DNA of 64,000 nucleotides from Dryocosmus kuriphilus (Eukaryota; Arthropoda; Insecta; Hymenoptera; Cynipidae), in NCBI GenBank assembly GCA_038277395.1, contig CM076196.1, forward strand, positions 79,230,286-79,294,285, read 5' to 3'. A model generated the notes under the pieces. That model was not told where the DNA came from and ran no database searches. It worked only from the letters and a program-made list of their open reading frames with translations. Position 1 is the first letter of the stretch. Each line of letters opens with the position of its first letter. Made by a program: the position numbers and the translations under genes. Below, piece by piece: positions 23,080 through 34,956 of this stretch.

Positions 23080-26000
23080 AACCAAATTACTAAAGGTAAC
23101 CCGTTCCGAGCTCTGAACTATTTTTTTCTTAAAATTATTTGGGAAGAAGTTAGTATGGCCAAGTTACACAATTCTATCTATCCAAGCGGACACGTGGATA
23201 ATTACAAATTTCATGCTTAAATTTTTATATGCACACTTCATATGAATTAAAGCAAATGTCCCCTTTTTATTACAATCAACTTTTAATGCTACACTTTGAA
23301 TTATTTATAATTTGAGTGCTGCCAGATTATAATTCTATTAATTTGATTCTTTCAATTAAAGATCACTTCAAAGTTTAAATTCAATATTTGCTATACCAAA
23401 CTTATTATTGATCCAATTAACAATTTAAAATGCTTTAATCCGTGAAACATTAAAATATTGATTTAAAAGTTGCTATGCGTTGGGTTAAAAGTTTGCAATG
23501 CTACCTAATTTGGATGGCTTCTAAAATTCAATGCTTTAAAATATGTAAATGCATGCTCTCAAATTATAATTCGTTCAAAATTTAAATTCCTTACAATGTA
23601 AACACTTTACAATTTAAATCTTGACTGAAGAAGGTGAAAATATTAGGCCATTAGGGAAACCAGAGAATATAAAAAAACAGTGGATTAGAGTTTAGAAACC
23701 AAAAATGAAATTATATGGGGATATAGTAACTGAGGTTTGAAAATTCAGAAGAAAACTTCCTTCTTAATTATATTTTTTTAGATAAGTGCGGGTAAATTTA
23801 AGTTTGATCTGATTCTAAGTAAATCTAAGGAGCTCAGATGAAATTATAATGCAGAAGAAGACCTTTAAACGAGGTTGACCCTATAGTGCCCCCATCATTC
23901 CATTAGTACCCAATTCATCGCTACACTCACATTCACAACATTATACCTAATAGAAACAATTCAAAGTATCTCCGAGTATCTCAATGTACGCCTACCAGCT
24001 ATTTATCAATTAGATAAAGTTTACTGAGCCCAGAGTCTGCTAACGACAATAAGAAATGCCACTTTGTCGCAGCACATAAGGCGCATTCATTACATAGTAC
24101 AATTAGATTTAATTAATCGATACCTAACACTTGAAATTTCGCCAAAGAAGATAGACAAATTGAAATTGATTTTTCGATTTTAGACAATCAATTCTAAGAT
24201 CCTAAATACAAAAATAGAGTCTACAAACAATCAAAATCCATCCTCTCGAATCATTATTATTTTCTATCATATACATTCCTTTTATCATTCAATAAATTCC
24301 ACTTTTAATAATTATAAATCCGCAAACTGGAATTTTTCCTCTGCGTATTATTTATCTGAAGTTTGAAAAATGTGTACTATCTTTTACGTTAAGATAAATG
24401 ATTTACGAGAAGATAAAATTCCTAAAATCTGACATCAAGTGTCAAGAGAGTCAGTAAAGTAGAAATTGTAAAAGATCTGAGATTCTTTTCTCCCGATTCT
24501 CTAAATTTACAACCGTTCGTCCTTCCGGTTTCTGGCTGTGGCTGATTCGCCCCGAAAAAGTCGAAACAGATGTGTTGGCCAGTTTCAAAGATTTAAGTCG
24601 CACCAGAGCTCGCACGAGAGCTTTTAAGATGGCTAGGGGTTATATGGGTTATATCTTGCCTTTCCTTGCTAAATCACTGGTCTTGTCACGAGGCGTGATG
24701 TTTTCATTCAGGCCTTTCTGAGGGCTCTGGTTTGAAGTCTGTCTGGAGGAAACGTGCTTTTTCAAGGAGAAATATATTTAAAATAACACGTGTAAAGTCT
24801 GGACAAAAATTGACAGTAGCGCACATTTGGTAAGACATCTTCAATTTTCACGCCATTACAATGCAAACACCGCTAGAGAAATTCCAATTCCTCCGCAAAA
24901 TAATTCCTTGAAACATTTTTTCTGCACACAATTTGTGCTCTTATGCTGTGTATTACAATAAATCTATTATTGTAAAATATAAATATAATGTACAATTATA
25001 CGGTGTACACTGCACAGTACTATACAACATCTGCCTTACAAAACTGAATAACCAAGTCTTAGAATGATGATAGTTTTGCCACAGAATTAAAAAAGAAAGG
25101 AGTTTTTTTGCGGTCTTGGACATACATAAAAGAAGCGAATTATAGTGATGCAATAATGTTAAGAACAAGATAAAAGATAAGGCAAGCCGTTGAAGCGATA
25201 TTAAAAGAGAAGCAGCTGCATACGGGCATCATCTCCTGCGGTCCCTCAGCTGTCACCATTCCTCCCAAAGCTCAAAGATACCATTTTACTTCCGCAAGAA
25301 AGCCACTTGACACACGAAACATACGTGTGCAATTTGTCATGCAATATATTTCTAAATCGTTCTGATAAACATTTCTTTCACTTTGGAAATTTTCGGCAGA
25401 AAAGGAAATATTTTAGACATTCTTTCACGTGGGAGAATTTTATAACAAAAAACGTATCTTGCTGCATAAAAGGATTAAAGTGAATCATCTGCTTATTTTT
25501 TTACATTATTTTTTGCTATTAGGCACATTTTTAAACTTTTAAATGTCCCAATCATATGGTCAAAAAATTATAAGATGTAACAATTTTAGGTATTCTTAAT
25601 ACAATATTAAAAATATTAACAATATTTAATATTTAAACATTTTTCTGCAATAGGCCTAGTATACGTAAAAAGGAAACAAAAGAATTCTTATAGAACATTC
25701 TTGAAAAAAATATGAGAATGTAATAATGTACAATAATATTGTACATATACAAAAAAAGCGAATTCAACAAACTGCATCTAATACATAATAGGGTAAGCGG
25801 TACAGTCGTTGCCATATTAAAGGACATTTATGCAAAAAAATGAAAATATAAAATCACGTATCGAATATTCGGTACCGTAAATAAGCGTAAGTATAGTTTA
25901 GAATTTAGATGCTTCTAAATGAAAAAATTTGTTGTCAAAAATATTTTTTTTCAAAAAAATACAGTAGCTATCATGAAAAACAGAGTAAACGTCATGCTCC

Positions 26001-26320
26001 TGCAGTAGTGGCTCACCAATAATTCTTATTATCTATCGACAAATGTGGTAAAACATGTTGATAACCTTAACTACTGTTTATAATTTTAGCCAAATATTGT
26101 TACCTCATAGTGCGAAAAAAGTTTACAAAAGGATAAAATGTACCTTAAAGTCCTTAAAGTAAGGCTTTAAAGTAAATTTGAAGGATATAATCTTGCTAGT
26201 TGTTACAATGCTCAAAGTCCTCCGAACAGACGAAAACAGACGAACTTTGCGCTGATTAGTTGTAGGTACGAATGGTGATCCGCTTAATTTAAAACCAAAT
26301 TAGAGAATTATACTTTTATT
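23080..26320. other. Unique sequence, no gene seen
   Basis: 23200-23640 is AT-rich with TTCAAATTTAAA words. 24520-24790 is locally GC-richer and might be part of a promoter or untranslated exon, but no frame or splice pattern supports a gene. The rest is featureless. Confidence 0.35.
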
Positions 26321-26324
26321 GTAA

Positions 26325-26675
26325 ATGCTTATGATTGAAAGCCATAAAGAGTTAAACGGCGGATCAAATTTTATTATGGCATGTCCTGATTGTGCAGTAA
26401 TAGATAAAACTAGGAGCATAAATGGAAAATCTTTAAAGAAAGCTCACAAACCAGCATATAATGTGAAACTTGAACCAACGCATGCGCACACTCAGTATTA
26501 CGGAACGGGTCTGTTTATAGCGTCTGCTACCGTGACCGCAGAGTTTATTAAATTGTATCAAAATGCTCTTCGTCGACACTTTCATCGATATATGGAGAGT
26601 TTACATTTGTCTGATCTTTTGCGAAGTAAAATAATTCTGTTAATTTATGGTTTGAGAGTAAAAATCATCCTTTGA
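26325..26675 (+). other. 116-codon open frame, unknown
   Basis: An ATG-initiated frame of 116 codons containing MACPDCAVIDKTRSINGK in its first third and an Arg/His-rich stretch in the middle. The CPDC pair resembles half of a zinc-binding site, but no partner cysteines follow. It lies immediately outside the inverted-repeat block beginning at 26711. It could be a relic of a transposon protein or a chance frame. No family is recognised. Confidence 0.2.
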
Positions 26676-27403
26676 TGATTACTGTTGGACTCAATTTTTT
26701 CCACTAGTTTGATGGTATACGGGAATAACATGCCATTTTAAAATTGCGTTGAAGAACATGCCATTTCGGGGAACAAGTAAAATATGCCATTTCGGTCGCT
26801 TTTTTCCCAAATGGATTTTTTTTGCTGTCAAATTTTTTTTTTCTTCTTTCGTGTTTTTTTTTCTTCTAATTTGACATATTACAAGAGAAGGAGAATGTTT
26901 AAAGACTAATTATAACAAATTTCACTATTTTACGGTAATATTTTTGTCACTTTTCTATGAAAAAAATGCGAAAATGCTTTTTTTTCATATCAAGCTATTA
27001 TAGATATTTTTTAAATAAAAAATGTTTCATAACATTACTGTAACATACTTTACATTATTGCTGTTGCTAAATTTATTGTATTTTTGCATTTTGTACGAAA
27101 TATACTACACTCCGCCGGCAGGAATCGTAGCAACGTTGTCACAACCGTCACTTTTTAACTTTCCGACGAACAGGCACAACCAGAATAATCGTTGTGGCAA
27201 AGTTGTTGCAACCGGTAAAATTTCCACTTATGTTGAACGCCAATCGTTGCCCTAACGTTGTTTTGATTGGTTGCCAGTACGTAATACCGACGTTGCGCCA
27301 ACGTTGAGACAACGTACTGGTAAACAATCGAAACAACGTTAAGGCAACGATTGGTGTTCAACATAAGCGTACATTTTACCGGTTGCAACAACGTTGCCAC
27401 AAC

Positions 27404-29654
27404 AATTGAGGGTCCGGATCGTATAACCCCACATAAAATTTTCCCGAGCGAAAACGTAGTCCCCTGGAGGCTTAAAAACAAATTTTCGATTAAAAATTTT
27501 TAAAGGGCATATCTGAACGTCAAATTTTATTGCGCATCTTTTTTCTTCTAGAGAAAAAGTTATAGCTTTTGTAGTTTTCAAAATAAGGCCAAAAAACTGA
27601 CTTTTTTGAAAACACGATTTTAATCCGTTTTTAGCTTCAACTCGTGCTCAGTACTTCAGTTTTTGAAATGTTTTAATGAAAATTTCAGGGAATGTGCTTT
27701 GGGATGTCCTTCGATTGACAATCTAATAGGAATTCAAAATCGTTGTTTTTAAAAATTGTTATTAATTTTTTTCTGATGCTCGGCGCGAATCGAACATTTG
27801 TAACTTCCAGCGTTTCGTTTAGCGAGGGAATTTTGAGCAGGCAGATACTTCTCGCGACAAGAATGCGGAGAAAGGTGTAATGAAGTTTTTTGGAAAGTTT
27901 CAGATCAAAATATTTAATGGTTTAGGAGTAGTTATGATTTTAGTGAACGTCAGCGCTGGAGTTTTTGAGCGTACCTACTATGTACTCTGAGGCTCCGTTG
28001 TGCCACGTTCTCTCGCTAGTGAGTTTTTGCTTATAATATGATATTATAAAATTTTTTAGTGAATAACAGTTAAACGAGAATAAGTTAACAAAATATTCAT
28101 GAATTTTATTTAATTTTGAATATATTTTTTCTGGTGTTTTATATTTCAATGTAGCATACTCTAATGTACACCTAATGTTTACACCTACATTCGGCTTAAC
28201 TCGTGAGTGACCTTGAACATGCATTTTGAAAACAAACCTATGCACACTTTTTTTGCACATTGTCTAAATTTATTTCAAAATTAAAACAGATCAGTTAGTC
28301 CTTGTTACTGATCACTGAATGTTGTACATCTGAGTGTGAATTCTAATCTAATTTCAATATTTTTTGCTAAATAAAGTTGATTTAATTAAGAAGTGGCGAT
28401 TTTTCATTTTATAATAAAATGGAAAATATACCGAAAACTTTTGGAGGTAGAAAACGAAAACGAGACGAGAGTACATGGGAGCAAAATGTACAAAAAGCTT
28501 GCAAAAACAAGGTACAAGTTTGAATAATAATTTTTTTTTTATTCAAAGCAGGAAATAATACTGTAATATCAGTAAAGTTGAGGAGAGAGTGGAAAGATCC
28601 TCATAATATGAAATTCAACGTCTGGGATGATAAATAAATCCAAAAATTCGTAGTTAGTGACACTTCCAGACAAATTTTAATGTAATAAATTTCTACAAAG
28701 TTTCGTCAGTCATTATCTGACCTCTTCAGGTATGTCAAATTATAAAATTAAAAAGATGAGCCAATAATATAGAAAAAGCATCCATTTTTGAGCAAAAATG
28801 CAGAAGCAAAAATAAAAGTCTCCTAAATAAAAGAATGTAAAAGCAGCCTTTAGACGGCTAGATCTCGTACCTATGCTATCTGTTCTTTCTTCTGATGAAG
28901 ATTAAATTGTATGTAGTTCCTTTCTTACAAACACATAATAAAAAATTAAATAAAATTCATGAATATTTTGATAACTTATTTTCGTTTAACTGTTATTCAT
29001 TACAAAATGTTATAATATCATATTATAAGCAAAAACTCACTAGCGAGAGAACGTGGCACAGCGGAAAGTCTCAAAGTACATAGTACGCTCGAAAACTCCA
29101 GCGTTGACGTTCACTAAAATCATAACTACTCCTAAACCATTAAATATTTTGATCTGAATCTTTCCAAAAAACTTCATTACACCTTTCTCCGCATTTTTGT
29201 CGCGAGAAGTATTTGCCTGCTCGAAATTCCCTCGCTAAACGAAACGCTGGAAGTTACAAATGTTCGATTCGCGCCGAGCATCAGAAAAAAATTAATAACA
29301 ATTTTTAAAAACAACGATTTTGAATTCCTATTAGATTGTCAATCGAAGGACATCCCAAAGCACATTCCCTGAAATTTTCATTAAAAAATTTCAAAAACTG
29401 AAGCACTGAGCACGAGTTGAAGCTAAAAACGGATTAAAATCGTGTTTTTCAAAAAAGTCAGTTTTTTGGCTTTATTTTGAAAACTACAAAAGCTATAACT
29501 TTTTCTCTAGAGGAAAAAAGATACGCAATAAAATTTGATGTTCAGATATGTCCTTTAAAAATTTTTAATCGAAAATTTGTTTTTAAGCCTCCAGGGGACT
29601 ACGTTTTCGCTCGAGAAAATTTTATGTGGGGTTATACGATCCGGACCCTCAATT
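27404..29654. mobile_element. Foldback element with arms of about 710 bp
   Basis: Sequence from AATTGAGGGTCCGG at 27404 to 28117 is repeated in reverse from 28944 to 29654 with few mismatches over roughly 710 bp, separated by an 826-bp spacer. The arms contain no long conserved frame; the 80-codon and 69-codon frames are mirror images of each other on the two arms. High arm identity means a young insertion or arm homogenisation by gene conversion. The spacer holds a possible first coding exon and several AATAAA-like signals. Confidence 0.8.
28419..28511 (+). CDS. Possible first exon of a foldback-borne protein
   Basis: An ATG at 28419 opens a 31-codon frame beginning MENIPKTFGGRKRKRDEST, ending in AAG before GTACAAG, a plausible but non-consensus splice donor at 28512. 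Unspliced, the frame stops four codons later. The basic KRKR cluster followed by spaced Trp and Asn residues recalls the N-termini of many arthropod transposon-derived proteins; this is recollection of a pattern, not a match. It sits in the spacer of the foldback, where a transposase gene would be expected in the autonomous parent. No further exon was identified, so it is a remnant at best. Confidence 0.35.
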
Positions 29655-30229
29655 ATTCCGGTTGTGCCTGTTCGTCGGAAAGTTAGAAAGTGACGGTTGT
29701 GACACCGTTGCTATATATATATTACATATATGTATTACATATATAAGTCTAGTTTTATAGATTGTTTTTACTTTCCAATAAAAGTATTTGAAAAGTATTT
29801 TATTCTGTAATTGTTGTTGACATATTAATAATGCAACGTTGAGGCAACGTTGCACCACCGTCGTATAGCCGTTTGTAGATTCCCATCGCGCTCGATACTT
29901 CCGACGGTGCGCCAACGTTGAGACAACGTACTGGCAACCAATCGAAACAACGTTAAGGCAACGATTGGTGTTCAACATAAGCGTACATTTTACCGGTTGC
30001 AACAACGTTGCCACAACGATGATTCCGGTTGCGCCTGTTCGTCGAAAAGTTAGAAAGTGACGGTTGTGACAACGTTGCTACGATTCCTGCCGGCTGGGCG
30101 TTAACCAATCTTTCTGAATTTTGAAATGTATGGTCATATTTTTACTAATAAGAAATTATGTGCATAATAAATTGAATTGTCAATTAAATTTCATAAAAGC
30201 TCAAATTTAGACAAAAAATAGTGAATTAT

Positions 30230-30893
30230 TTAATATAATTTTTAATTAATTAACTTTAGATGTTAAATTTAATTCGATTGCTGGTCTAAATAATTTTTTA
30301 GAGAAACGAGAAAAAATCTACCTCGGCCCGTATTTGAACCGGGAGCGCCACAATTCACGAGTGGAGCGTTTTCAAATTACGCCACCGAGGCCTCAGTAGA
30401 TCATTTCATGTTTCTCTTATTCAATGTTTGCACCTATACCTGTGAAGTTTTTCAATTTGAATGAATTAAACCAGAATATTTCACGAATCTGGATATAGTT
30501 TTTAATATTAAGTTATTGTCGACCAGTATAATTAATTAATTAATTTCAGATGTCGAATTAAATTTAACATCTGAAATTAATTAATTAACTATACTGGTCG
30601 ATAATAACTTAATATTAAAAACTATATCCAGATTCGTGAAATATTCTGGTTCAATTCATTCAAGTTGAAAAAATTCACAGGTATAGGTGCAAACCCGCGT
30701 CATCCTGTTGAATAAGAGAAACGAGAAACGATCTACTGAGGCCTCGGTGGCGTAATTGGAAAACGCTCCACTCGTGAATAGTCGCGTTCGCGGTTCAAAT
30801 CCGGGCCGAGATAGATTTTTTCTCGTTTCTCTAAAAAATTATTTAGACTAGCAATCGAATTTAATTTAACATCTAAATTAAATAATTAATTAT
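30230..30893. mobile_element. Inverted dimer carrying two tRNA-like modules
   Basis: Arms of about 325 bp (about 30230-30553 and 30567-30893) form a near-perfect palindrome around a 13-bp centre (30554-30566). Each arm contains one tRNA-like module (about 30312-30383 on the minus strand, about 30751-30824 on the plus strand). Each module has a paired acceptor-like CCTCGG/CCGAGG, an A-box-like GGTGGCGTAATTGGAAAACGC, and a B-box GGTTCAAATCC or GGTTCAAATAC. The anticodon loop lacks the expected T33 and the modules are embedded in longer repeat, so they are SINE heads or tRNA pseudogenes. Two opposed Pol III promoters on one hairpin is unusual. Confidence 0.75.
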
Positions 30894-30917
30894 ACTGGTC
30901 GATAATAACTTAATATT

Positions 30918-32067
30918 TAAAAAAATCTGCCCGCTTCGCGGGCACATTCTCATCGCGTGCTTCGCGCTCCATAGATTATTCAACTTGCGCTACGCGCTCG
31001 GTGTTTATGGATCGTATAAACCTTTAAATTAAAAATTACAAAAGAAATTATTTTACTTAAGGCTCTATCGCCCTTAAGGAATACATTCTCATCATGACAC
31101 TCGCGCTTCGCGCTCGATAATTACATTTTTTTAAAACACATTGTAGATTGGTAAAATTTTTTTGGGATTTTCCAAATTTTCACAATACAGGATTTCGATT
31201 CTTCAAAGTTAAACGATGAGTCTTATAAATAAATTTTGTAGCTCTTTCCAAGTTGAACAATTCTGCTTGTTAATATTTCCTCATATCTGCATAGTTTTGC
31301 TGAAAGTGGTTTTCTTTATATTTCATAACATATTTCACGAATAACTCAAAAACTACGCGTCTACTCAAAAAAATGATAGCGAGCAAATTTGTAGATCTTT
31401 TTGAGGTGAAAAACTTTGTTTATTACAATTTTTTATGTATCTTGCATATTTTGGCGGAAAATTTGAAATTCTTTCAAATTTTTGAAATTTGAAAAAAAAA
31501 ATGTTGATTTTTCATAACGTTTTACCGATTAAAACAAAAACCGTGCATTTTATCAAAAAATAGTTAAAACAAAATTTGTAGATCTTTTTGAATTGAAGAA
31601 CTTTGTTCTTTACCATTTTTTTGTATCTTGAATATTTCGGCGGGAAACCAGAGTTTTTAAATTTTAATAGCGTTTTCTTGATTAAAACAAAAACCGTTCA
31701 TTTTATCAAAAAATGGTTAAGACAAAATTTGTACATGTTTTTGAGATGAACAATTTTATTTTCGTACATTTTTTTGTATCTCTCATAGTTTAGCCGGAAA
31801 ATGGATTTTTTCATTTTGTGGAAAACGTTTTTGATGGATAAAACCATAACCGTTGGTCAAAAACAGCTGTTTAACGAAAACGTCCTTTCTTTTTACCCCT
31901 TATAGAAGTGTAACAAAGCCCAATCCAATCCGATTAGTCCATCGAAAGTTATCGTGGAAGCAGACTCCAACGACAACGACGACGACGACGACAATGTCGA
32001 GATTTCATGAAATCCGCGAAAGTCAAATTTTACATAAATCTAATACCTTCTCTCATGAGAATGTAAA
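30918..32067 (+). mobile_element. Family R copy C
   Basis: Begins TCTGCCCGCTTCGCGGGC (perfect 6-bp-stem hairpin), then CGCGCTACGCGCTCGG-type palindromes, the CTTAAGG...CCCTTAAGG pair (31058-31080), units of about 155 bp marked by TTTGTAGATCTTTTT at about 31390 and 31577, and the MDKT frame (from about 31836, with a TAG soon after). A GAC microsatellite (31970-31992) follows, then the ATTTCATGAAAT palindrome and CTCATGAGAATGTAA. Compared with B it lacks the dimer junction. Confidence 0.7.
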
Positions 32068-32429
32068 TTTTTTAAGATTATTTAACATTATTTTATTTAA
32101 AAGCAAAAAAAATAGACTTTTGTCGTTCGTGAAAGACTTCCAGTTTTAGCTTTAACAAAATTGATATTTTTTTACAAGATTTTTTTAAATTATCGGAAAA
32201 AGAAAGTATAAGTATTAATTATATTATAATTTGAGATTTCAAGAAAATGTAATTTTAGAAAAATTGATCGAAATGGAACTTTTTTGAGTTTTTGTCTGAA
32301 ATGGCACATTCGGTGAAATGGCATGTTCTTCAACACAGTTTCGAAATGGCGTCTTTTTCAACGCAGTTTTTGAAATGGCATGGTTTTCAACACATTTTTG
32401 AAATGGCATGTTATTCCCGTATGCCATCG

Positions 32430-33066
32430 AGTTGATGTCAATTATTATTTCCTCATTAAAAACTTCAAAGTTCAAGCTCAAGATTTTTGCGTATTAAATA
32501 AGAGTTCTATGGATTTAAACATTGTGGTATTTAATTTTAGTACTTACAGAATAATTTAGAATGTACGCAAAAGGTATAGATTTACAAACTACACCACGCT
32601 GTCAAAATCATAAGAAAATGGCTCCGAAATCTGTTTCTCCGGGATCATGACAGAAAATAATTTTTTTCTCAATATAAGAATATTTATTATTCAGCCTCGT
32701 ATGCTTAACGGTCAAAAGCATGGAATACACAACTTCCAAACTATTATTTTGGAATATGTTTTTTCATTATATCATAATTTTTAATTCGACTCTGAAGTAT
32801 TGACTTGGCAACGAATATCCGCAGGCAACTACTTTACCGCTTACCCCATAATATGCAGCATCTTTTTATATGAAGTGCCTCCTCATAGCACTTATACAAT
32901 ACACCGAATAGGCGGCATTATAAAAAGGAAATTCCATTATCTTGTTATCCAAATAGTCCGTTTATCAAACTCTTGCGCTAAAATGCAGCGTACGAATATT
33001 CAATTAAATATAGCTCACAAAGTTGTTCTACAAAGCTATAATACAATTATAAAATTCTTCAATAGT
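32430..33066. other. Unique sequence, no gene seen
   Basis: A 108-codon plus-strand frame (32800-33126) runs into family R sequence at its end and shows no domain, so I do not call it a gene. Confidence 0.35.
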
Positions 33067-33664
33067 TATGCGCTCGATATCTTATTTACCTCACGTTACG
33101 CGCTCGGTGTTTGTACATCCCCCTAAATTTGTGTGTACAGACCTTATAAAATAAATTAAATATCGAACCACTGACTAGTGTAATTTGGTAATTTTGAATT
33201 TTTTGTTAAAGCTCCTTCGGCTTTAACAAATACATTCTCATCACGTGTCTCGCGCTTCGCACTGAAATAAAGTTTGGCCAAAACGTGAAATTTTTTTTTC
33301 TGTTTGGGTGAAAATAAAAATGATGCGTCTTATCAAAAAATGGTCTGAAGCAAATATGTAAACCTTTTTGAGATGAATAATTTTCCTTCTGAACTTTTTT
33401 TCGCACCTCGCACAGTTTGAGCGGAAAATTGAATGCTTGGTTTTTTGAAAAGCATTTCGATGTATAAAACCAGAACTGTTTGTCAAAAAATGATGGTTAA
33501 CGAACTCCACCTTCCTTTTTCGGCCTTAAAAAATTCTGGTAAAGCGCAATCCAATCCAATTAGTCTTTCGAAAGTTATCCGATATACAGAGAACAACAAC
33601 GACAACGGCGGCGACGACGACGACAGACATGACACCACCGTGAAACCTGTTTTTTCGGATTCAG

Positions 33665-34619
33665 CACGGAAAGAAATTGTATGGGAGGACCATTCATATC
33701 GATTAATGTGACACCAATTGCAATGAATGAGTGAACTGTTCGACAAGCTGCTGTTTCAAAACAAAATGGATGTTTGAACCATTCTTGCTTGGTTATCCAA
33801 TACATGGATGCTTTATCCATAGCTGAGCTTGCTTTGTCCATTAGCAAGACAGCGCCCTCTATGAAAGCGTCCCTCACTCACCCACGTCACGCGTCGCGTC
33901 GTTGTGAGGTTAGAATCGAGGCGTTTCGCAAAGTTAGTGTTTTAGCTGTTAGTGTGTTTGAAAGTGATATTGATAGTGTCTTTTGTGAAAAAAATTGAAA
34001 CCAAAAAAACTGAAATGGAGGAGGAATGCCGGAGCTTCCTCACAAAAATCGGATACAGCCATTACATCGCTAAATTCACAGGTAAGTTTATCTTGTTCGT
34101 TGTGAAACAATGTCACCAGTGCGCCAATCACAATTGTAATAGTTTTTATTATAAATTTTAAGTTCTGTCCTAGTTTTAGGTTATTGTAAAATTTTAGTAT
34201 AAATATTTCTTAAATTGTATTTTTTATTATAAATTTTAGGTTATGTTTTAGGGTAAGTTTTTTTTTTTATATCAAAAATGTTTCTGTAAATAATGCATAA
34301 AATGAATGTTCAATAAATTATCTTTATTCTTTAATTATTACATGTATTTGTATTGTGGTGTATTATTATTATTATTATTATTATTATTTAATTAAACTAT
34401 TTCAATGGTTCTGATATAAAGAGTCTACGTGTTGCCTAATCCACTGCAATGGTTGGCTCATCCATTGCGTTTTCTTGACACATCAATATCCCAGCCATCA
34501 AACGACAATGGATGCCACAATCATAGATATGGCAGGGACGCATTCTTCAATAGACAATCGGTGAGGCATCCATATACCCAGTTAGCACAAACATACTTTT
34601 ATTTCCGTGAGAGGTCTCG
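33665..34619 (+). mobile_element. Element X1: CACGGAAA-ended DNA transposon derivative
   Basis: The left end CACGGAAAGAAATTGTATG and the right end (reverse complement CACGGAAATAAAAGTATG) are inverted, flanked by a possible 2-bp duplication AG (33663-33664, 34620-34621). Subterminal repeats of the CCATTGCAATGG palindrome and ATCCAT words lie near both ends. It keeps a GC-richer 5' region, a first coding exon with donor at 34082, and an AATAAA signal (34312-34317), but no transposase core. It is an internal-deletion derivative that kept the start and end of the transcription unit. CAC ends, subterminal repeats and a 2-bp duplication fit the CMC group; that assignment is inference. Confidence 0.65.
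34015..34081 (+). CDS. SAM-like N-terminal exon retained in X1
   Basis: ATG at 34015 begins MEEECRSFLTKIGYSHYIAK and continues two residues to a consensus CAG/GTAAGT donor at 34082, leaving the exon in phase 1. The pattern FLxxxGYxxYIxxF resembles helices 1-2 of SAM domains, which often open FLxxxGLxxYxxxF. The same FLxxxG pattern and the same phase-1 donor occur in the exons at 35903-35980 (Y) and 57529-57610 (Z). The rest of the protein is absent. An upstream in-element 5' UTR starts somewhere after 33900. The coding reading is convincing; the SAM assignment is an inference from one helix. Confidence 0.5.
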
Positions 34620-34956
34620 AAACGTCGAGATTTCATGAAATCGGTGAAAGTCAATTTTCACATAAAACTAATACCTTCTCACTGAGATGTAAATGCAATA
34701 ATAAATATTCCATTTTTCATAGCTAAAGTATATGTAAAAATAATTTACATTTTGAATATACTTTAATCGAGTGCCAAGCGCGAGAAGTACGTGATGACAA
34801 TATGCCTGCGTAGCGGGCGGATTCTTTAATCACTTTTAACAACTTATTTATTAGCTTTTTAGTCACGTTTTTCACGATTAAAAGAAATACTATACGTTTT
34901 ATGAAGAAAATAATAACTATACGTTGTATCAAAAAATGTTGCGAAGCAAATTTGTA

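Larger units (their letters stand above)
27114..30094. mobile_element. CAACGTTG-rich TIR element enclosing a foldback
   Basis: GCCGGCAGGAATCGTAGCAA at 27114 is mirrored by TTGCTACGATTCCTGCCGGC ending at 30094. The inverted match continues for about 70 bp through a GACGAACAGGC word. Inside both ends are many copies of the palindrome CAACGTTG, and a smaller inverted pair lies at about 27200-27275/27310-27400. A third copy of the terminal phrase (GACGGTTGTGACACCGTTGCTA) sits internally near 29692-29712, followed by a TA-rich patch and more repeats, so the right side has a rearrangement or additional end. Confidence 0.6.
26711..32428. mobile_element. Element T: inverted-repeat-bounded composite block
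   Basis: A 28-bp inverted repeat with one mismatch lies at 26711-26738 and 32401-32428; its core is ATACGGGAATAACATGCC. Subterminal copies of ACATGCCATTT/GAAATGGCATGT recur within 110-150 bp of both ends, in mirrored orientation. The interior is mostly other elements (27114-30094, 30230-30893, 30918-32067), leaving roughly 1 kb of T-specific sequence. The simplest reading is a non-autonomous DNA transposon loaded by later insertions. Two independent inverted copies 5.7 kb apart are the alternative. No target duplication is clear. Confidence 0.5.
33067..34692 (+). mobile_element. Family R copy D, 5'-truncated and split by X1
   Basis: The copy enters at the GCGCTCGATATC...TACGCGCTCGGTG box (the terminal hairpin is missing) and has one to two internal units. 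The MDKT-type frame (33461 on) reads through SNPISLSKVI and an Asn/Asp/Gly run, but element X1 interrupts the copy at 33665. R resumes at 34620 (AGAGGTCTCGAAACGTCGAG) and ends at the CTCACTGAGATG motif near 34687. A linker of about 65 bp then leads into copy E, the same linker as between copies F and G. Confidence 0.7.

Noticed and set aside
27155..30014. Several 80-121 codon frames in the foldback region
   Set aside because: They are translations of CAACGTTG repeats or mirror copies of the same arm on opposite strands, with no domain.
30312..30824. Two tRNA genes
   Set aside because: Cloverleaf fit is partial (no T33 in the anticodon loop), modules are mirror copies within a palindrome and part of a longer repeat, so SINE heads or pseudogenes are more likely.
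32800..33126. 108-codon plus-strand open frame
   Set aside because: Its 3' part is family R repeat sequence (the CGCTCGATATC...CTCGGTG box), so the frame is a junction artefact.
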